Of a stretch of DNA of 64,000 nucleotides, positions 25,725 to 38,209 are shown piece after piece. The position numbers were made by a program, and so were the translations under genes. Source of the stretch: Botryotinia globosa (Eukaryota; Ascomycota; Leotiomycetes; Helotiales; Sclerotiniaceae); NCBI GenBank assembly GCA_014898425.1, contig RCSZ01000014.1, positions 868,001 to 932,000 on the forward strand, in the 5' to 3' direction. Numbering within the stretch: position 1 is the stretch's first letter; the number at the start of each line of letters is the position of its first letter. A model generated the notes under the pieces. That model was given only the letters and a program-made list of their open reading frames with translations, made no database searches and had not been told where the DNA came from.

Positions 25725-26606
25725 GTAAAGCCAGGAGTTTGAGTGAGCTGTGAGCTAGCGACCTTAACGCCTGCGAATATGAAGCCAGTCAATAACAGAG
25801 GGGATGTATTTACGAATGCAAGTCGCAGATTCGAAAAAGACTTTCTTGTGAAGTTATGGACACAAGGCTCGTGGGAAAGTGAACATGTGGACTGGGGCAA
25901 TATCAGACACCATCCACCGGATGTTTCACGCAATAAGAAAGTTCTTGGTATATCATAAAGGATATCTTCAGTTACAGCGAGCATGGCATTGGGATTGGCG
26001 TTTATAGATGATGCATGGGGTATATTGCCGATATGTGGTACATCGGCTGGGTACACTGCATAAAGAGGATCGCTTGGGGACAAGCAGGAAGTGTATATGA
26101 TTGAGTTCACTCAGTACATATGGTAATGAATCAACAGATTTTTCAGGAGTGGCTTTATTACCATGGAAATAGAAATAAGTAGTCGCAGCTTTTGATTAAT
26201 GGTTCATTTCAAGCTATACTCTTATTTAATATTCCTTCGTTACAACAAAATCAACACACCCTATTGTCAACTGCTCAATGCCGTGCACATAATGGTAGAT
26301 TGTAGGATGATATGTTAGAAGACATCGAATACATTTATTTATTATTAAGTCCATATTCCCGAACATATTGTACACACCAAAAGACATAAACATCGTTTGC
26401 ATGGTTTTGCGCTTGAACGCAATTCAAAATGGGCATTCAGCCCTACCTGTTATCCTATTACCCTGACCGCGAGTAGTAAGTTTCGTTGCCACTTGATCTG
26501 ATATATTTGTTAGTTGAGATACACAGTGACGATATGTAGTATGGGATACAGTATCGAAAGATTGAAATGGAGGAGAGTACTAACCTATTGTTCGCCAATT
26601 CGTTGC
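25725..26606. other. intergenic between convergent 3' ends
   Basis: Separates the 3' ends of the Mim2-like and MARVEL genes. A 170-codon minus-strand frame (25598-26110) overlaps the Mim2-like exon 2 antisense and shows no domain, so it is treated as a shadow. Confidence 0.5.
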
Positions 26607-27156
26607 TTATACTTGGGACATGGTTGGTGCGCTTTTGCGAACATTGCTACGACGAGCCATGCTGGAACCTCCACCCATGAAATCCATGGCGATGGACGCA
26701 GCGAACAAAGCAAACGCGAACCAGAAGAATGCGGTGGCGGCCTGGAGCTCCCGGCATCTTCCTCCCATTGCTTGTGTCAAGCTGTTGCTGACGAGGTACC
26801 TCTAGATGTTTATTAGCAAAGATCATTACGAAGACGTCTTGTGAAATCAAACCTACTCTGTTACTGCAGCTGTGTACACCGAGTCTGGCGGCAAGAACAA
26901 CACCAGCGATGAAGTTGAAAAGGGTAGCAAGACCGTCCATAGCACCCAGGATCATGGGCTGTGCTAGCGACTCTACATATGCGGCTGCCATTCCATAGAA
27001 AACAACAATCATCGAGAAAACGGCGACAAACATGGCCCAGTTCACACTCGAGTTGCCGAAAACCTGGTCATCTATGGCCGCAGCGACGAGAGCGAGGGCA
27101 ATGAGGACGCAGATAAACTGGAGAACCCTCAAAATGAATTGTGGTAGTGAATACAT
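26607..27156 (-). CDS. MARVEL-domain membrane protein (NCE102-like type), 164 aa
   Basis: Exons 27156-26857 and 26801-26607 join at phase 0 to 495 nt. Four membrane segments can be seen: FILRVLQFICVLIALALVAAAI, WAMFVAVFSMIVVFYGMAAAY, MDGLATLFNFIAGVVLAA and, after the intron, ATAFFWFAFALFAASIAM. This is the MARVEL fold found in fungal eisosome and non-classical export proteins. The cytoplasmic tail is short, with MARRSNVRKS basic residues. Probable site is the plasma membrane or endomembranes. The specific role (eisosome organisation, sphingolipid sensing) is inferred from the family only. Confidence 0.85.
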
Positions 27157-28892
27157 TTTGAAATGATTTTGTGGTGTTGGCGAGAAGGGTATATGACGAT
27201 ATTGCTGTCTTGAGAGCTTTTGATACGAAAGCTGTTTGTCGATATAAAAGAGTAAATTGAAGAAGAAGCAAAGTCTCAGGGAGGGAGATTAATGTATATG
27301 AGAGCTGTGAATAAGGTCTACGCTATCCAGTATGTAATTCGTGTGACGATGATGATGATCGGTGATGACTCCAAGGATGTCAAATCTCCAATGATGCCTT
27401 TTCCTAAGTTACCTACCTTCCTTGACCAACACAAGACCGAGTTATCACTGGCGAAGAAGCTAAGAGACTATGACGATTGTTGAAGAAAGCTTTACTGGAT
27501 CAAGCACAGCGTGAAATATTAATTAAAGGTAACGTAAGGAAATGGTGGAAAGGGTAGGATCCGGATTATGCGGGAGGGACGGACTGGTTGGAGTATTTGT
27601 ATTTGGTATTGATACCTAGGTAGGGACTAGATAGCTACCGACTACCTAGCACAATAATAAATGATATTGAAAGTGTCAAAGAGACGGGAATGAGAGATGG
27701 ATGAAGATGGCTTGAATAGGGATTTTATTATGTATGAATGAAGGGAGGGAGGGGATGTAGGATAGACATTTCTGTAATATTCCATGGAATGAATGAATGA
27801 ATCTTTCTTTTTTGTCTTTTTTTGTTACTGAAAGAAATCAACTGCAATTGACTGCCCAGGTCAGGTGACTGTGGCGTCATATTTTTACCACCTACCCGCC
27901 CTACAGCAACCTTCCAACCTTGTTCTTACTTACATCTCATTCGTACAGCAACAAAAACTGTGATGCCAACTTAATTCTAACCTCCTTGAGAGATTCTCTC
28001 TCGCTACATTTCTATTCGCTGAAAACATCCCCTCACCTGTTGTGTATATACCCAAGTAGTATAGTGCATTCCAATTAACAAGAATCCTCCTCTCTTCTTT
28101 GTTTCCATCAACAATGTCACGAATGTCAATGATTTCATGTCTGTACAGTGTACGGTAAGAATGTTCCGATGGATTCACGAAAGTATAAAAACAAGAAATC
28201 GTCCGAGCTCCGTTCTCATCATTAATTGGGTGGAAGATCTGGAGAACGCGAAGAAGCAATGCGTCTCTCGGCAGTTCTGATACCCTTGACGTGGGTGGTT
28301 GATAACTTAAAAGAGATTGATGGTTGGATATTTCGATTATTGGAATATGAATGTGTGTATGGATACAACTGAAACAGGTTTATTAATGCTGTATTGTCGG
28401 CTGTTTCTATGCATGTCATTTGAAGGTTTAAATATAAATTCATTAGTCAAGCTGGTTAGAAGAAGGATTTCTCGTGAGAAAAAAACACTTCCCAAACCAA
28501 CTAATACAACAAGTGCTAAGTGCAAAAACGAGATGTATTCAGGACCCTCGGACCTTTGCTTGAAAACTTGGTCCCCTTTTTTTGGTGGGAATCTCAAAGC
28601 TCATCAGACACCTTGCTGTGATCATCGTTGATCGGAGCTCTGTTGCCGAGCCACGATCTCGAGTCTCGAGCATTCTAGACGAAGAGGAGTTCAGTGCTTG
28701 ATGAGGGTAAGATTTGGTAAGATTTGGTAAGATTTGGTCATGTTGTTTAGTCCTGCTGGTATTACACATAGCTTTCTTTGCCCTATATGTAGAAACTAAT
28801 AGGTACCGTAAGCAGAGCAAGTTTCGGGCCCTACCATTCCCCTAGTTTATGTCCCTGGATAACCAGCGAAGTAGCATTGATCGTATTACATA
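27157..28892. other. intergenic, upstream of MARVEL gene and downstream of COQ2
   Basis: No gene supported. It contains an ACCTAGGTAGGG motif at about 27614, a short GAATGAATGAAT run near 27790 and three copies of TAAGATTTGG near 28706-28738. Small open frames on both strands lack splice continuity or domains. Confidence 0.5.
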
Positions 28893-30191
28893 CTAAAACA
28901 GGTAGTCATAGAGTATAGTATATGATGACTTTCTTCGCTCATTTTCAACCCCGGGTATCTCATTGTCAGCCCTCTGTACGTATCGAATCAGGTAATCTCC
29001 TCCAATGCCGGCGGAAATCGCACCGCCAGTTATTAAACATCCATTAAGAAACCACCACCAACAATCTTTCACACTCTTCAAGTTAACCTTCTTGATCATG
29101 ACAGCCAAAGTAACAGCAGCACCTCCACATCCACCAACGAAGAAGACTGGCCCTGCACCAACAGCAACGCCGGCAGCTGTCAATAATCCAACCTGAGTTA
29201 TGGCGAGCCCGGTCAAGATCTGTTTAGTTTGAGCGTCGTGTCGTAATGCTATACTTTTGATTCCTGCTTTAGCATCATCTTTGATGTCCATATGCGCATA
29301 TATCATATCGTACAAAACTGTCCATGCTACATTCGACGCATACAAGAATCCGGTTGCGGTCATAGCGGCACTATTGGACAGTAAATCGATTCCAAGAGCA
29401 GGAAATCCCATGATTGCGCCCCAGGAGAATGTCAGCCCCAAGACAAACTGCGGATAATGAGTAACACGCTTAGCCAGTGGATACGAAGCCACAAAAAGCA
29501 AACTCGGGGTAGCGTAGAAGAAGCATTGGTATGGAAATTGAAGAAGGACGGCAAGGCCAGCAAATAATTGACCTCCAGTGAAGACTAAAGCTTTGAATGG
29601 AGAGACAGCTCCTCGCGCGATAGGGCGTAGTCGAGTACGAGTAACATGGGGGTCAAGATTTCGATCCCAAATATCATTGATAGTACATCCCGCACTACGC
29701 ATGATCAAGGCGCCGCTGAAGAACAAAAGAGAGGTTCCCATGACGGTTAGGGGCGAGACCATGGGATCGGTTAATGGAGCCGCCAATAAAGTTGAAAACA
29801 GACACGGAAAAAATAGATAATAAGTTCCTACAGGCTTGTCTAGTCTGATGAGCTCAGCGTATGGTACCCAGGAGGATGGAAGTTTTGATAATAGGCCGGC
29901 CGTTGGCGGTACATAAGGTATGATAGCCGGCGACGGTGCAGCGGGATCTATGTTCGAAATTTTTGTATTGTTCAAAGTCGTCGGAATGGCATGTGCTTTG
30001 ATACTGTGATGTCTTTCATGTCGAGCTTCGATATTCTTTCTTGTTTCTTTCCTACTAAGATATGAAGAGGTGGTGATCGTGGAATAGCTGATTGGGATTT
30101 TGAGCGAGGGTCTCTGACTCCAGGAAATGTTTTGAAAGAATGCATTCCGGCAGCCGCCCGGCAAGCTGAATACGCCATTTCTAGACATCAT
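28893..30191 (-). CDS. COQ2: 4-hydroxybenzoate polyprenyltransferase (COQ2), 432 aa
   Basis: A single exon opening MMSRNG with an Arg/Ser-rich, acid-poor N-terminus suited to a mitochondrial presequence. UbiA-family signatures are present: RLDKPVGTYYLFFPC, the first Asp-rich motif NDIWDRNLD (residues 172-180) and a second, DMIYAHMDIKDD (about 295-306). The motifs are set among about eight hydrophobic segments. The enzyme attaches the polyprenyl tail to 4-hydroxybenzoate in ubiquinone synthesis at the mitochondrial inner membrane, and the Asp motifs hold Mg-diphosphate. YSTITTSSYL and HAIPTTLNN precede the domain. Length is as usual for fungal Coq2. UbiA prenyltransferases of secondary metabolism are possible relatives, but the presequence and the lack of cluster genes favour COQ2. 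Confidence 0.92.
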   Translation of the reverse strand: MMSRNGVFSLPGGCRNAFFQNISWSQRPSLKIPISYSTITTSSYLSRKETRKNIEARHERHHSIKAHAIPTTLNNTKISNIDPAAPSPAIIPYVPPTAGLLSKLPSSWVPYAELIRLDKPVGTYYLFFPCLFSTLLAAPLTDPMVSPLTVMGTSLLFFSGALIMRSAGCTINDIWDRNLDPHVTRTRLRPIARGAVSPFKALVFTGGQLFAGLAVLLQFPYQCFFYATPSLLFVASYPLAKRVTHYPQFVLGLTFSWGAIMGFPALGIDLLSNSAAMTATGFLYASNVAWTVLYDMIYAHMDIKDDAKAGIKSIALRHDAQTKQILTGLAITQVGLLTAAGVAVGAGPVFFVGGCGGAAVTLAVMIKKVNLKSVKDCWWWFLNGCLITGGAISAGIGGDYLIRYVQRADNEIPGVENERRKSSYTILYDYLF

Positions 30192-31207
30192 TGACTGAGA
30201 TGGACAATAACCACTACTGTTAGTTAGTTTGATATAAACCTACTGCTCCTCCTGTAACCTCCAGCGAGGAAACCTTCTTGAAACTACACTCGAATGTGTC
30301 AATTTCAAGTATGGGGACACATCCATTGAAGCTCAGGGCAAAGATTTCTTTTGTCAGGTTCGCCAAGCCAATGATAAACTCCATGCTATCTTAATTGGGC
30401 ACTCTTCGTGATGAAAAAGGTATTTAACTTCTTGTACGCAAACCAAGAGCTTTATGTATATCACTTGATACACTGAAACTTCAATGAAAGCTGCAATGGT
30501 GCTTCTCACCCCTACAATAAAACCACAACTTGAGGATAGCTGGTAAACATAAATCAAAAATGGCAACTTGTTTGTAACTGAATGAATAAACTCACTTCAA
30601 CACAATCAATACCAATTCCTAATGTACTTTATCTTCAATACATCCACTTTTTATCAATTTTCCATTTCCCGAAAATTCTGACAAATAATGACAATGATAT
30701 TGATAAATGATTGACTGTACTGTAGCCGGAATTGGCGGAATTGATCCACTAGCGCGTTATCGCAAGGAAACTCAGAGCAGCCTCGCGTCTCCCTACACTT
30801 GGAACTCTTCATAAATTTCGAATCGCGAAAACCACATACCTATTGAATAGCTACCACTTTTTATAATCCACTTCGTAATCATCTTCACACAACTTACAAA
30901 ACAGCTTCAACTGGATTTCTTAAGGGGCTTCAGTTGTTGTTCTTTAATTCGCGCACAGGAAATTCTATCGATTTTCACCTATTTCAGCTGCTTTCGCCCG
31001 TTGTCAAGCTTGTGATATTGATTTGTCGATACGAACGCGACTGCCCTTGACTTTGGCATCGATCACCACCGACGTCCATATTGTCCGAGCATACGTTATA
31101 CCCTAGATATCAAGCAATGATAACTATGCGATACTAGCTGGTTTTATCATAGGGTCCATTTCGCAGTATCTAAGACGTACAACTAGGGTTCAATATAGCT
31201 TGTCGCA
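30192..31207. promoter_or_regulatory. divergent promoter region, COQ2 / JmjC gene
   Basis: About 1 kb between the COQ2 start on the minus strand and the JmjC gene start on the plus strand. It must hold both promoters and a long 5' leader for the JmjC gene. No specific binding site was assigned. Confidence 0.5.
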
Positions 31208-34200
31208 ATGCCTTCTCAACAGCATCCAAGAGCACAATTCGTACCTCTTTCACCCAATATTAATCTCGATGCTCTAGTCGAGGATAATGCGAGCTTCGAC
31301 CACGTCCGCAGACTTCCTCAGTCTGATCTAGAAGCACACACTGTACAGAGTTTGGAACAATTAGTATATTCATATGTTGTCCAAGAAGGTCGACCTCTAA
31401 TTCTTGAAGGATGGGGCTCATATATGCCACCATGGCTATACTCGTCGAAATGGCTAGAGGAGAACTTGGGCAGAGAGGGTAGGTAGATCGATTTCCTTTT
31501 CAGTAAAACATTTCTTAAGCTTAACTTTGCTTTCAGTACAAAAGGTTCGAGATATTACCAGCGGCATTGATGTTCAAATGACTATGGGTCATTACCTACG
31601 TTCCATGGGTCAACTGGCGAATCAATTCACCCCTCAGACCTACCGGGACCCAAAACGACAGCGACTATACCTAAAAGATATTGATTGCCCTACTGAATGG
31701 GAAGAAAATTTAAAAGACGTCTTGCCGGAAGCTTTTTTCTACCTAAACGATTGTATCGAATCGCGGACTGGTGGTGATGGAGCGATCCGGGAACCTAATG
31801 AATTTGGCCAGATGCGATTTGGAAAAGGAGTTGCGCCTGCAGGTGACCTAATGAGCAGTCTGCCGACAGATATGCGGGCTTTGAATATGATGTGTTATAT
31901 CGGTCACGAAGGTACTTACACTCCAGCTCACAGAGAAATGTGCGCAAGTTTGGGACACAATCTTATGGTTGAAACCTCGGGTGGAAGTGATGGGGAGATC
32001 CCTGGCAGTTCGATTTGGTTTATGACGGAATCTAAAGAAAGAGAGTTGGTATCGGAGTGGTTTGTTTCCAAACTTGGCCACGATATAGAAGTTGAGAAGC
32101 ATTTTGCACAACTGAATGCCTGGAGAAAAGCCCCATTCAATGTCTGGGTCACGGAGCAAAAGGTTGGCGATCTAATTCTGATTCCACCTCTTGCTCCTCA
32201 CCAGGTTTGGAACCGTGGAACTCGGACAATGAAAGCTGCATGGAATCGAACCACTGTGGATACGCTTGAGCTTGCCATCCATGAAGCTCTTCCTCGTGCC
32301 CGTCTCGTCTGTCGCGATGAACAATACAAGAATAAGGCTATCATTTATTACACCCTAGACAAGTATTATCGCCTGCTTTCACGAGACACGGTGGAGCCAA
32401 AGATGTGGATAAGACCTGGAAGTCGAATCCGACAGGTTATGGAAGATTTCAAACGCTTGTTTAAATTATACACAGAAGTCCTTGTCAGTGAGCTGTTCTC
32501 TCGCTCACGTCCTGAGAAGAACGTTGAATTTATTCAGTACGATTCAAATGTTACTTGTTCATATTGTCGATGCAATATCTTCAATCGTTTCCTGACATGC
32601 AAGTCATGTATTCTCACAGCACCTACAGGTGACGAAGATACCTATGATGTTTGTATGGAGTGTTACGCTATGGGTCGTTCATGTGCTTGCATCTCTTGTT
32701 TGGAGTGGGTTGAGCAATGGAAGGAGAATGAACTCAGAGAAAACTATGAATTATGGCGCGGTGTGGTGTTGAATTTTGAACCTCTTCACGAAGATTCACC
32801 TAAAACCTTAGAGGAGGAAAGAGATAGAATTGGCAAGAAAACTGTTGCTCAAATATGTCAAGAACAACTTGCCATCCGGCCATGGAAAGACATCACTAAG
32901 CCAGATGTAATAGAGCCGTTAGATGGTGAGTCGGATGTTGAGCCAGAAGCTGACGATGAAGGGCGCCTAAAGAAACCATATAGAAAGCCTTCTAGAAGAG
33001 GTAGAATCCAGGCCACTAAGAACAAGACAAGTGCTTGTCATATCTGCTGCAATCATCATTGGAATTGGCAATCCGCGCATTGTACCACTTGCTCCTCATC
33101 CTATTGCTATGGAACTTTATGGCGAGCCTTTGACATGATGCCTCAAACGGTGATGGAGATGGAAAACTGGGAGTGTCCAAAATGCTTGAGGATGTGCTCA
33201 TGCGCAAGATGTCGAAGAGATGCGAAACAAACACCATATACTCCAAAGGGAACACTTCTTGGGCATGACACCAAAAAGGTGGCTGACTACAGGAGTGTTG
33301 AGAGTCTAGTTGACTTTTCCAAAACAAATCTTACTTGGTTGAGGCACGAAGACGAAAATCTGCCGAATTCTGAAGAAACCGGAAGAATGAGGAGGTTGCG
33401 TGAGAAAGCTGAAAAAGATAAAGCACAGGAGCATGTTATCGATAATAGTTACCTGGGATATGAGGAAGAAGCTTTCTATCGAGCGGACGAACCAGAGGAT
33501 AACCATTTTAACGATATGGCAGACATCGATCCTTCACTTCGTGACGACTTAAATCAATCAGCCCAAAATCAAATCAACGGATTCCACCCACCTTGGGATC
33601 AGACTCAGGAGCCCCGTGAATATACTATTGACGAGCAGCTTCATCAGCAATTAGGAGTTCTTGATGCACAGCATGATTTAGATGATAATTACCATGCCGA
33701 TATGCACGGTCCCAGTGGAGCAGCACAATACCCATCAAGACTCTTGGCACCATCGGTGGCACCGGTGGCACCCATGGTTGCTAGGGAGGTTCCGCTACCT
33801 AATCCCCAAACACCTAATCCCGCCAACATGATGGGTGGTGATTACTACCCAACAGAAATTGGGCTAGACGGCATTCTCTATGATTCTCCGAAATCTGACT
33901 CAGAGCCAGCTGATGTGCCAACTGTTGATCCTGCAGAACTATTAGCTTCACTTGATCAGTTCCGTAGTGTTACGAAAAAGAGAAAACGCCTCAATTCTGA
34001 AGGCATCCCTGAGGATGACGAGGAAGATGTGGAGTTCTTTGCTTCCAAGCGTCAACGAAAGATCAAACCCAAGGAACCGGTTGATACAGAAACAGTGCTA
34101 GATAGTATCTCTAAACCTGAACATCGCCCTTCGCGTGTCAACAAGCGACAAGACTATACTGAGCCATCATTGGCGGATGTAGAGAATTTGATAAGCTCGG

Positions 34201-35846
34201 AGGAAGACGACGAACCACAGCCAACTTTGCAGAGTTTAGTTAGCAGCTCTGGTAAGGTAGCAGATGATGTCGATCTCGCTGCAAAGGCTTTGAACTATTT
34301 TGCCAGAGAACAGACAACCCAGAGAGCTGGCTCTACATCCGTCGCCAATGGAAAGAGAAAGCGTGGTCGTCCAAGCCTCGCATCCAAAATGGCGGCTTCT
34401 CCTAGTGTGGATTCCTCTTCTAAGCCATCAAAGTCACCTGCATCTATCAAACATCCTCGAAAATCTAAATGGCTTTCAAGACACGATGGCGTTGATGAAC
34501 AGGAGGATAATGGTTCTGGAGGGTCAGCCACGAGGACCAGAACCTTGCACAACAGTGCACAACTTGAAAGAAAGTCTAGAGCTACTCGACGAACTCTTGC
34601 TAATGCTCCCGGTGACGAAAGCGAAGCCGAAGCAGATAGTGATGATCCATTTGAGGACCGGCCTAAGAAGACACGAGCAACTCGTCAAAACATGGTGACA
34701 AGAGAGCCGAAGTTGCACATTGATATTTCAGATGACGAGTCTGAACAATCTGGCAATGACTATGGCCGGGAAATCAGTGATGGTAGTCTTTTTGGAAACG
34801 ATGCAGAACATGTCGCTAGTCCAGTCAGCCCTGACATGTCTGAAGATGAAGACCAAACAAATGATAAAATAGCCGAGAATTCTGACAATGATGCTACATC
34901 ACCAGAAACTAAAAAAACAAGATCATTGGAGCAGTCTATTCGTGCATCTATTGAAGAGCCAGTAGTTGTCAAGAAAAGAAGAGGTCGACCGCCGAAGAAG
35001 CCGCAGAATACAGTCCCCGTTCAAGCAATACCCGAATTGCGATCGCCATCTTCGTCTAAATCGCCCCCACCGCCCGGCGGCTCTAATTCTATAGTTGGTA
35101 AACCTAGCCAGTTCCTCTCACTTCGTGAGAAGCTTGCTCTTAAAGGAAAGAAGTTAAAGATTGTCTCGCAACAATCCAAGGAAAAGAAGATGGAGGAGCA
35201 ACAGCAAAGACAATCAGCTACACCAAGCGCCAAGGATACGACATGCAAATTGGTCAATTCTGCCCAACAGTCACCGTTGTTCACTCCCGTCAATGGTACA
35301 TATCCTAGCGACTCAATTCCTCTACCAAATACTGTCTCCGAAACATCTTCAACTGTACCTTCACGCCAACAATCTATAAGCCATAATGAGATTCCCGGGA
35401 CGGTGGTTAACTCAGCGACAGATGCCCAGAACATCTCACTGCAAGACACCATCTCACCTGCTCCTAATGGCCAAGCTTCGTCATCAAGCAATAGGAGTAT
35501 TTCAGCACAGCCTGTCAAGAATGGACCAACAGTCGTGCGTCTTGATAACGATAGCGACAACAAGCCAGCGAAGGAAGGTCCCACAATCGTCCGACTCATA
35601 GAATCAGAATCAGAGTCAGAATCCGAACATGATGATGACTTGGGAACGAAAAACTCAGGTCCATCTAAATCAGTCAGAAAAGAGAGTTTCAGCGAAGAAT
35701 CAGATGAGAATGGTTGGTCGAGTTCAGATGATGATATTCCTGCTGTTAAAACTGTTAAACATGTCCGTACATCACCGGCGGCTACTTCAACCTTGAAATC
35801 GCCGGTTGCGGCAAGAGGAAGAGGTAGGCCTCCTATCCCCAAATAA
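31208..35846 (+). CDS. JmjC-domain chromatin protein with Cys-rich fingers and AT-hooks, 1526 aa
   Basis: Exons 31208-31478 and 31537-35846 join in frame to 4581 nt. Residues about 60-340 form the JmjC (cupin) domain. Iron ligands can be seen as HRE in GTYTPAHREMC (His near 222) and a distal His in PLAPHQVWNRGT (near 312). A Cys-rich cluster (CSYCRCNIF...CKSC...CMEC...CACISC) lies near 430-490. A second (CHICCNHHWNW...CTTCSSSYC...CPKCLRMCSCARCRRD) near 588-655 resembles zf-4CXXC_R1. The rest is long, disordered and Ser/Glu/Lys-rich with AT-hook cores: KRGRPSLASK near 1031, KKRRGRPPKKP near 1238 and GRGRPPIPK at the very C-terminus. Probable nuclear Fe(II)/2-oxoglutarate demethylase or a heterochromatin-boundary type protein; substrate unknown. 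Confidence 0.88.
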
Positions 35847-36468
35847 GTTTCTTGATCATGGAGAAGAGCCGATGGGATTGAAGCGCGCATATTTCTGCTG
35901 GTATAGGTGTTACGTGTGAACTTTAGTTGCTTGCCTGCTTGCGCTTATTGCGTGCGAGGAAGGGCGGATATACACATATTTCTGTAAATTCTGCATGTAT
36001 GGATTCTTTGCAGCTGGCATTTGCTTGGATGAACAGCAGAAAGGTTTCTCAAGGACAATTTGCTTTTGATGAGAGGACGGATAGCTAGGTCGCTTGTTTA
36101 GGGGGTTCAGGGGGTGAGGTCTTAAGGGAAATCTAACAAATAATAATGGGAAATGAAACTAGTGAGTCAACATTTGCTTAGTTAATAAGTATGTTTTGCA
36201 ATCACAAGAAGTCACAAATACCAATCTCTAGTCCTTGATCTGTGCAACCATGATTATGTGCAATTTGCTAGTTCGAATACTTGAGTATTTCTATTGTCAA
36301 GGGTCTTATATACTCTATGCCTGCAAGAAATATCTACGTCAACCCATCAAAAGCTATAAACGCCAAAACCCATTTGATTTCATCTAATCTCGTCTAGACT
36401 CATCTACCCTCCCTCCTCCCTCCTCCCTCCTCCCTCTCTTCTTCATCATTCATTCCCTCTCGCCCCTT
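35847..36468. other. intergenic between convergent 3' ends
   Basis: Separates the JmjC gene from the inositol-type transporter. A pyrimidine repeat of CTCCCTC units lies at about 36410-36436 next to the transporter stop. No gene. Confidence 0.55.
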
Positions 36469-38209
36469 CTATCGTCTGACACCCCACCCATCCCTCAACA
36501 ACAGACCCACCTCCTCTAATCCCAAACCCTTCGTCTCCGGGTACACCCACCAAATCGCCCACCATCCAACCGCGCAAACCACCGCATACACGACAAACGT
36601 CCACGTCGGAGTGAGCTGTTCCATCATTGGCAGAAATGTAAGTCCTATGATGAAGTTTGCCGACCAATTTGTACAAGTAGACAGAGAAGAGCCGAGGGAA
36701 CGAACTGAGAGGGGAAAGAGCTCGGATTGCATCCACGGGACGTTTCCGAGACCGAGGGCGAAGGCTGCGGTATAGAGCATTATTGCTATTAGGATGATGA
36801 GAGGCGGAATGCGAGAGGTAGATGTGGAGGAGGATGTAGTGGTAGTGGAGGAGAGGGTAGAAGGGAGATTCATGAAGTGGAAGCCTATGGAGCAGAGGAG
36901 GAGTCCTACAACCATTAAAGGGATTGAAATGAGGAGGATACGACGACGACCGACGCGGTCGATGAGCATGAGAGCGGCGCAGGTTAGGATAAAATTTGTG
37001 AGTGCGACGGAGAGAGATGTAAGAGTTGGAGACGAGAACCCAACAATAGTGAAGATCGTGGCGCTGAAGTACATGAGAGAATTCTAGGAGACTTGGGTTA
37101 GTTGAGTTTGTACTGAGCAGAAAGATTGTACTTACGAAACCACATAACTGTTGAAGACCTTGCAGAAGACAGGCAATTGTCAAAGCTCTCCTATTTCCTC
37201 CAATACCTATCAATTCTTCCCAGCTATCCGTCGCGTCACTTATCCAAGAGTCCTCCGACCCCTTAGTTTTCCTCGCCATCTCTCTTAATCTTTTTGCCTC
37301 ATCTTCCTCTCTCACTTCCCTTTCGATTCCCTTCAAAACCTCATCTACCACCTTCTGCATCTCAATACCTTTCCCAAAAACTCTGCTCAAGACACTTCTT
37401 CCCTCATCCACCCTCCCAACCTGTATCAACCATCTTGGCGTCTCCGGCATAAACAGCATAACTAAGATCTGTACCGCTGCAGGCACCGCACCCAAACCAA
37501 CCATCCACCTCCATCCGGTCTCTAAACTCCCCCATTCTACAAAAGCCCAGCCAACAATATAAGCCACAACTTGTCCCAATGTAATAAACAATACATTCAA
37601 TACCACTAATCTGCCTCTCCACATAGTCGGTGCTAATTCACTTATATACAACGGAGCAACAAAACTACCTGCTCCGACCGCAAGTCCTACAATACTTCGC
37701 CCGAGTATCATGCCCCATACTGTAGTTGTAAATGCTTGGATGAGTGCGCCGAGAACGAATGCTAGATCTGCTAGAAGGACAACACGTTTGCGACCGAGAG
37801 AGGAAGCGAGGACGCCGGAAAGGGGAGAGATGATGAGGGCGAAGAGAGAGGTGCATGATGTTATTAAGGATTTGTCGAGGGTTGTTAGAGGGCGACCGAG
37901 AGAAGTATGGAGACTAATTAAGGTGGAGGATATTACGCCAGTGTCGTCTGGTTCATATATTGTTAGCTACGATATATTTACGGATAGAACTTTGGAGTGA
38001 ATTGAAAGGAGTCAGGGAAATAGAGAGGAGATCATACATCCAAATAATAGCCCAGTAATACCTGCCGAAAAAGCAAGCAGCCAAACGAAAGTCCCGGGTT
38101 TACTCAAATTCTTCTCGAGAAGTAATGAGACATCGTCATCCACCTCATTCTCCTCTTCCTCGCGGTATTGATTTGACAAGAGAGGTTCTTCGGCGGTAGA
38201 AGATGCCAT
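36469..38209 (-). CDS. MFS sugar transporter, myo-inositol (ITR) type, 532 aa
   Basis: Exons 38209-38038, 37947-37136 and 37083-36469 join in frame to 1599 nt. The N-terminus is acidic (EEEENEVDDD). Sugar porter motifs in order: GLLFGYDTGVISSTL, GRKR after segment 2, PLYISELAP, PETPRWL, QQLCGFNSLMYFSATIF, DRVGRRR and PETKGLGLEEV. The GYDTGVISSTL and FNSLMYFSATIF forms are typical of fungal myo-inositol/proton symporters, so inositol or a related polyol is the likely substrate. Other family members take quinate or hexoses. Plasma membrane. The loop before the last membrane segments carries a Ser/Thr stretch of about 15 residues. Confidence 0.88.

Noticed and set aside
25598..26110. 170-codon minus-strand frame overlapping the Mim2-like exon 2.
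   Set aside because: Antisense to a well-supported spliced gene and without domain.
35021..35890. 289-codon minus-strand frame opposite the JmjC gene.
   Set aside because: Antisense shadow of a Ser/Glu-rich exon; no family features.
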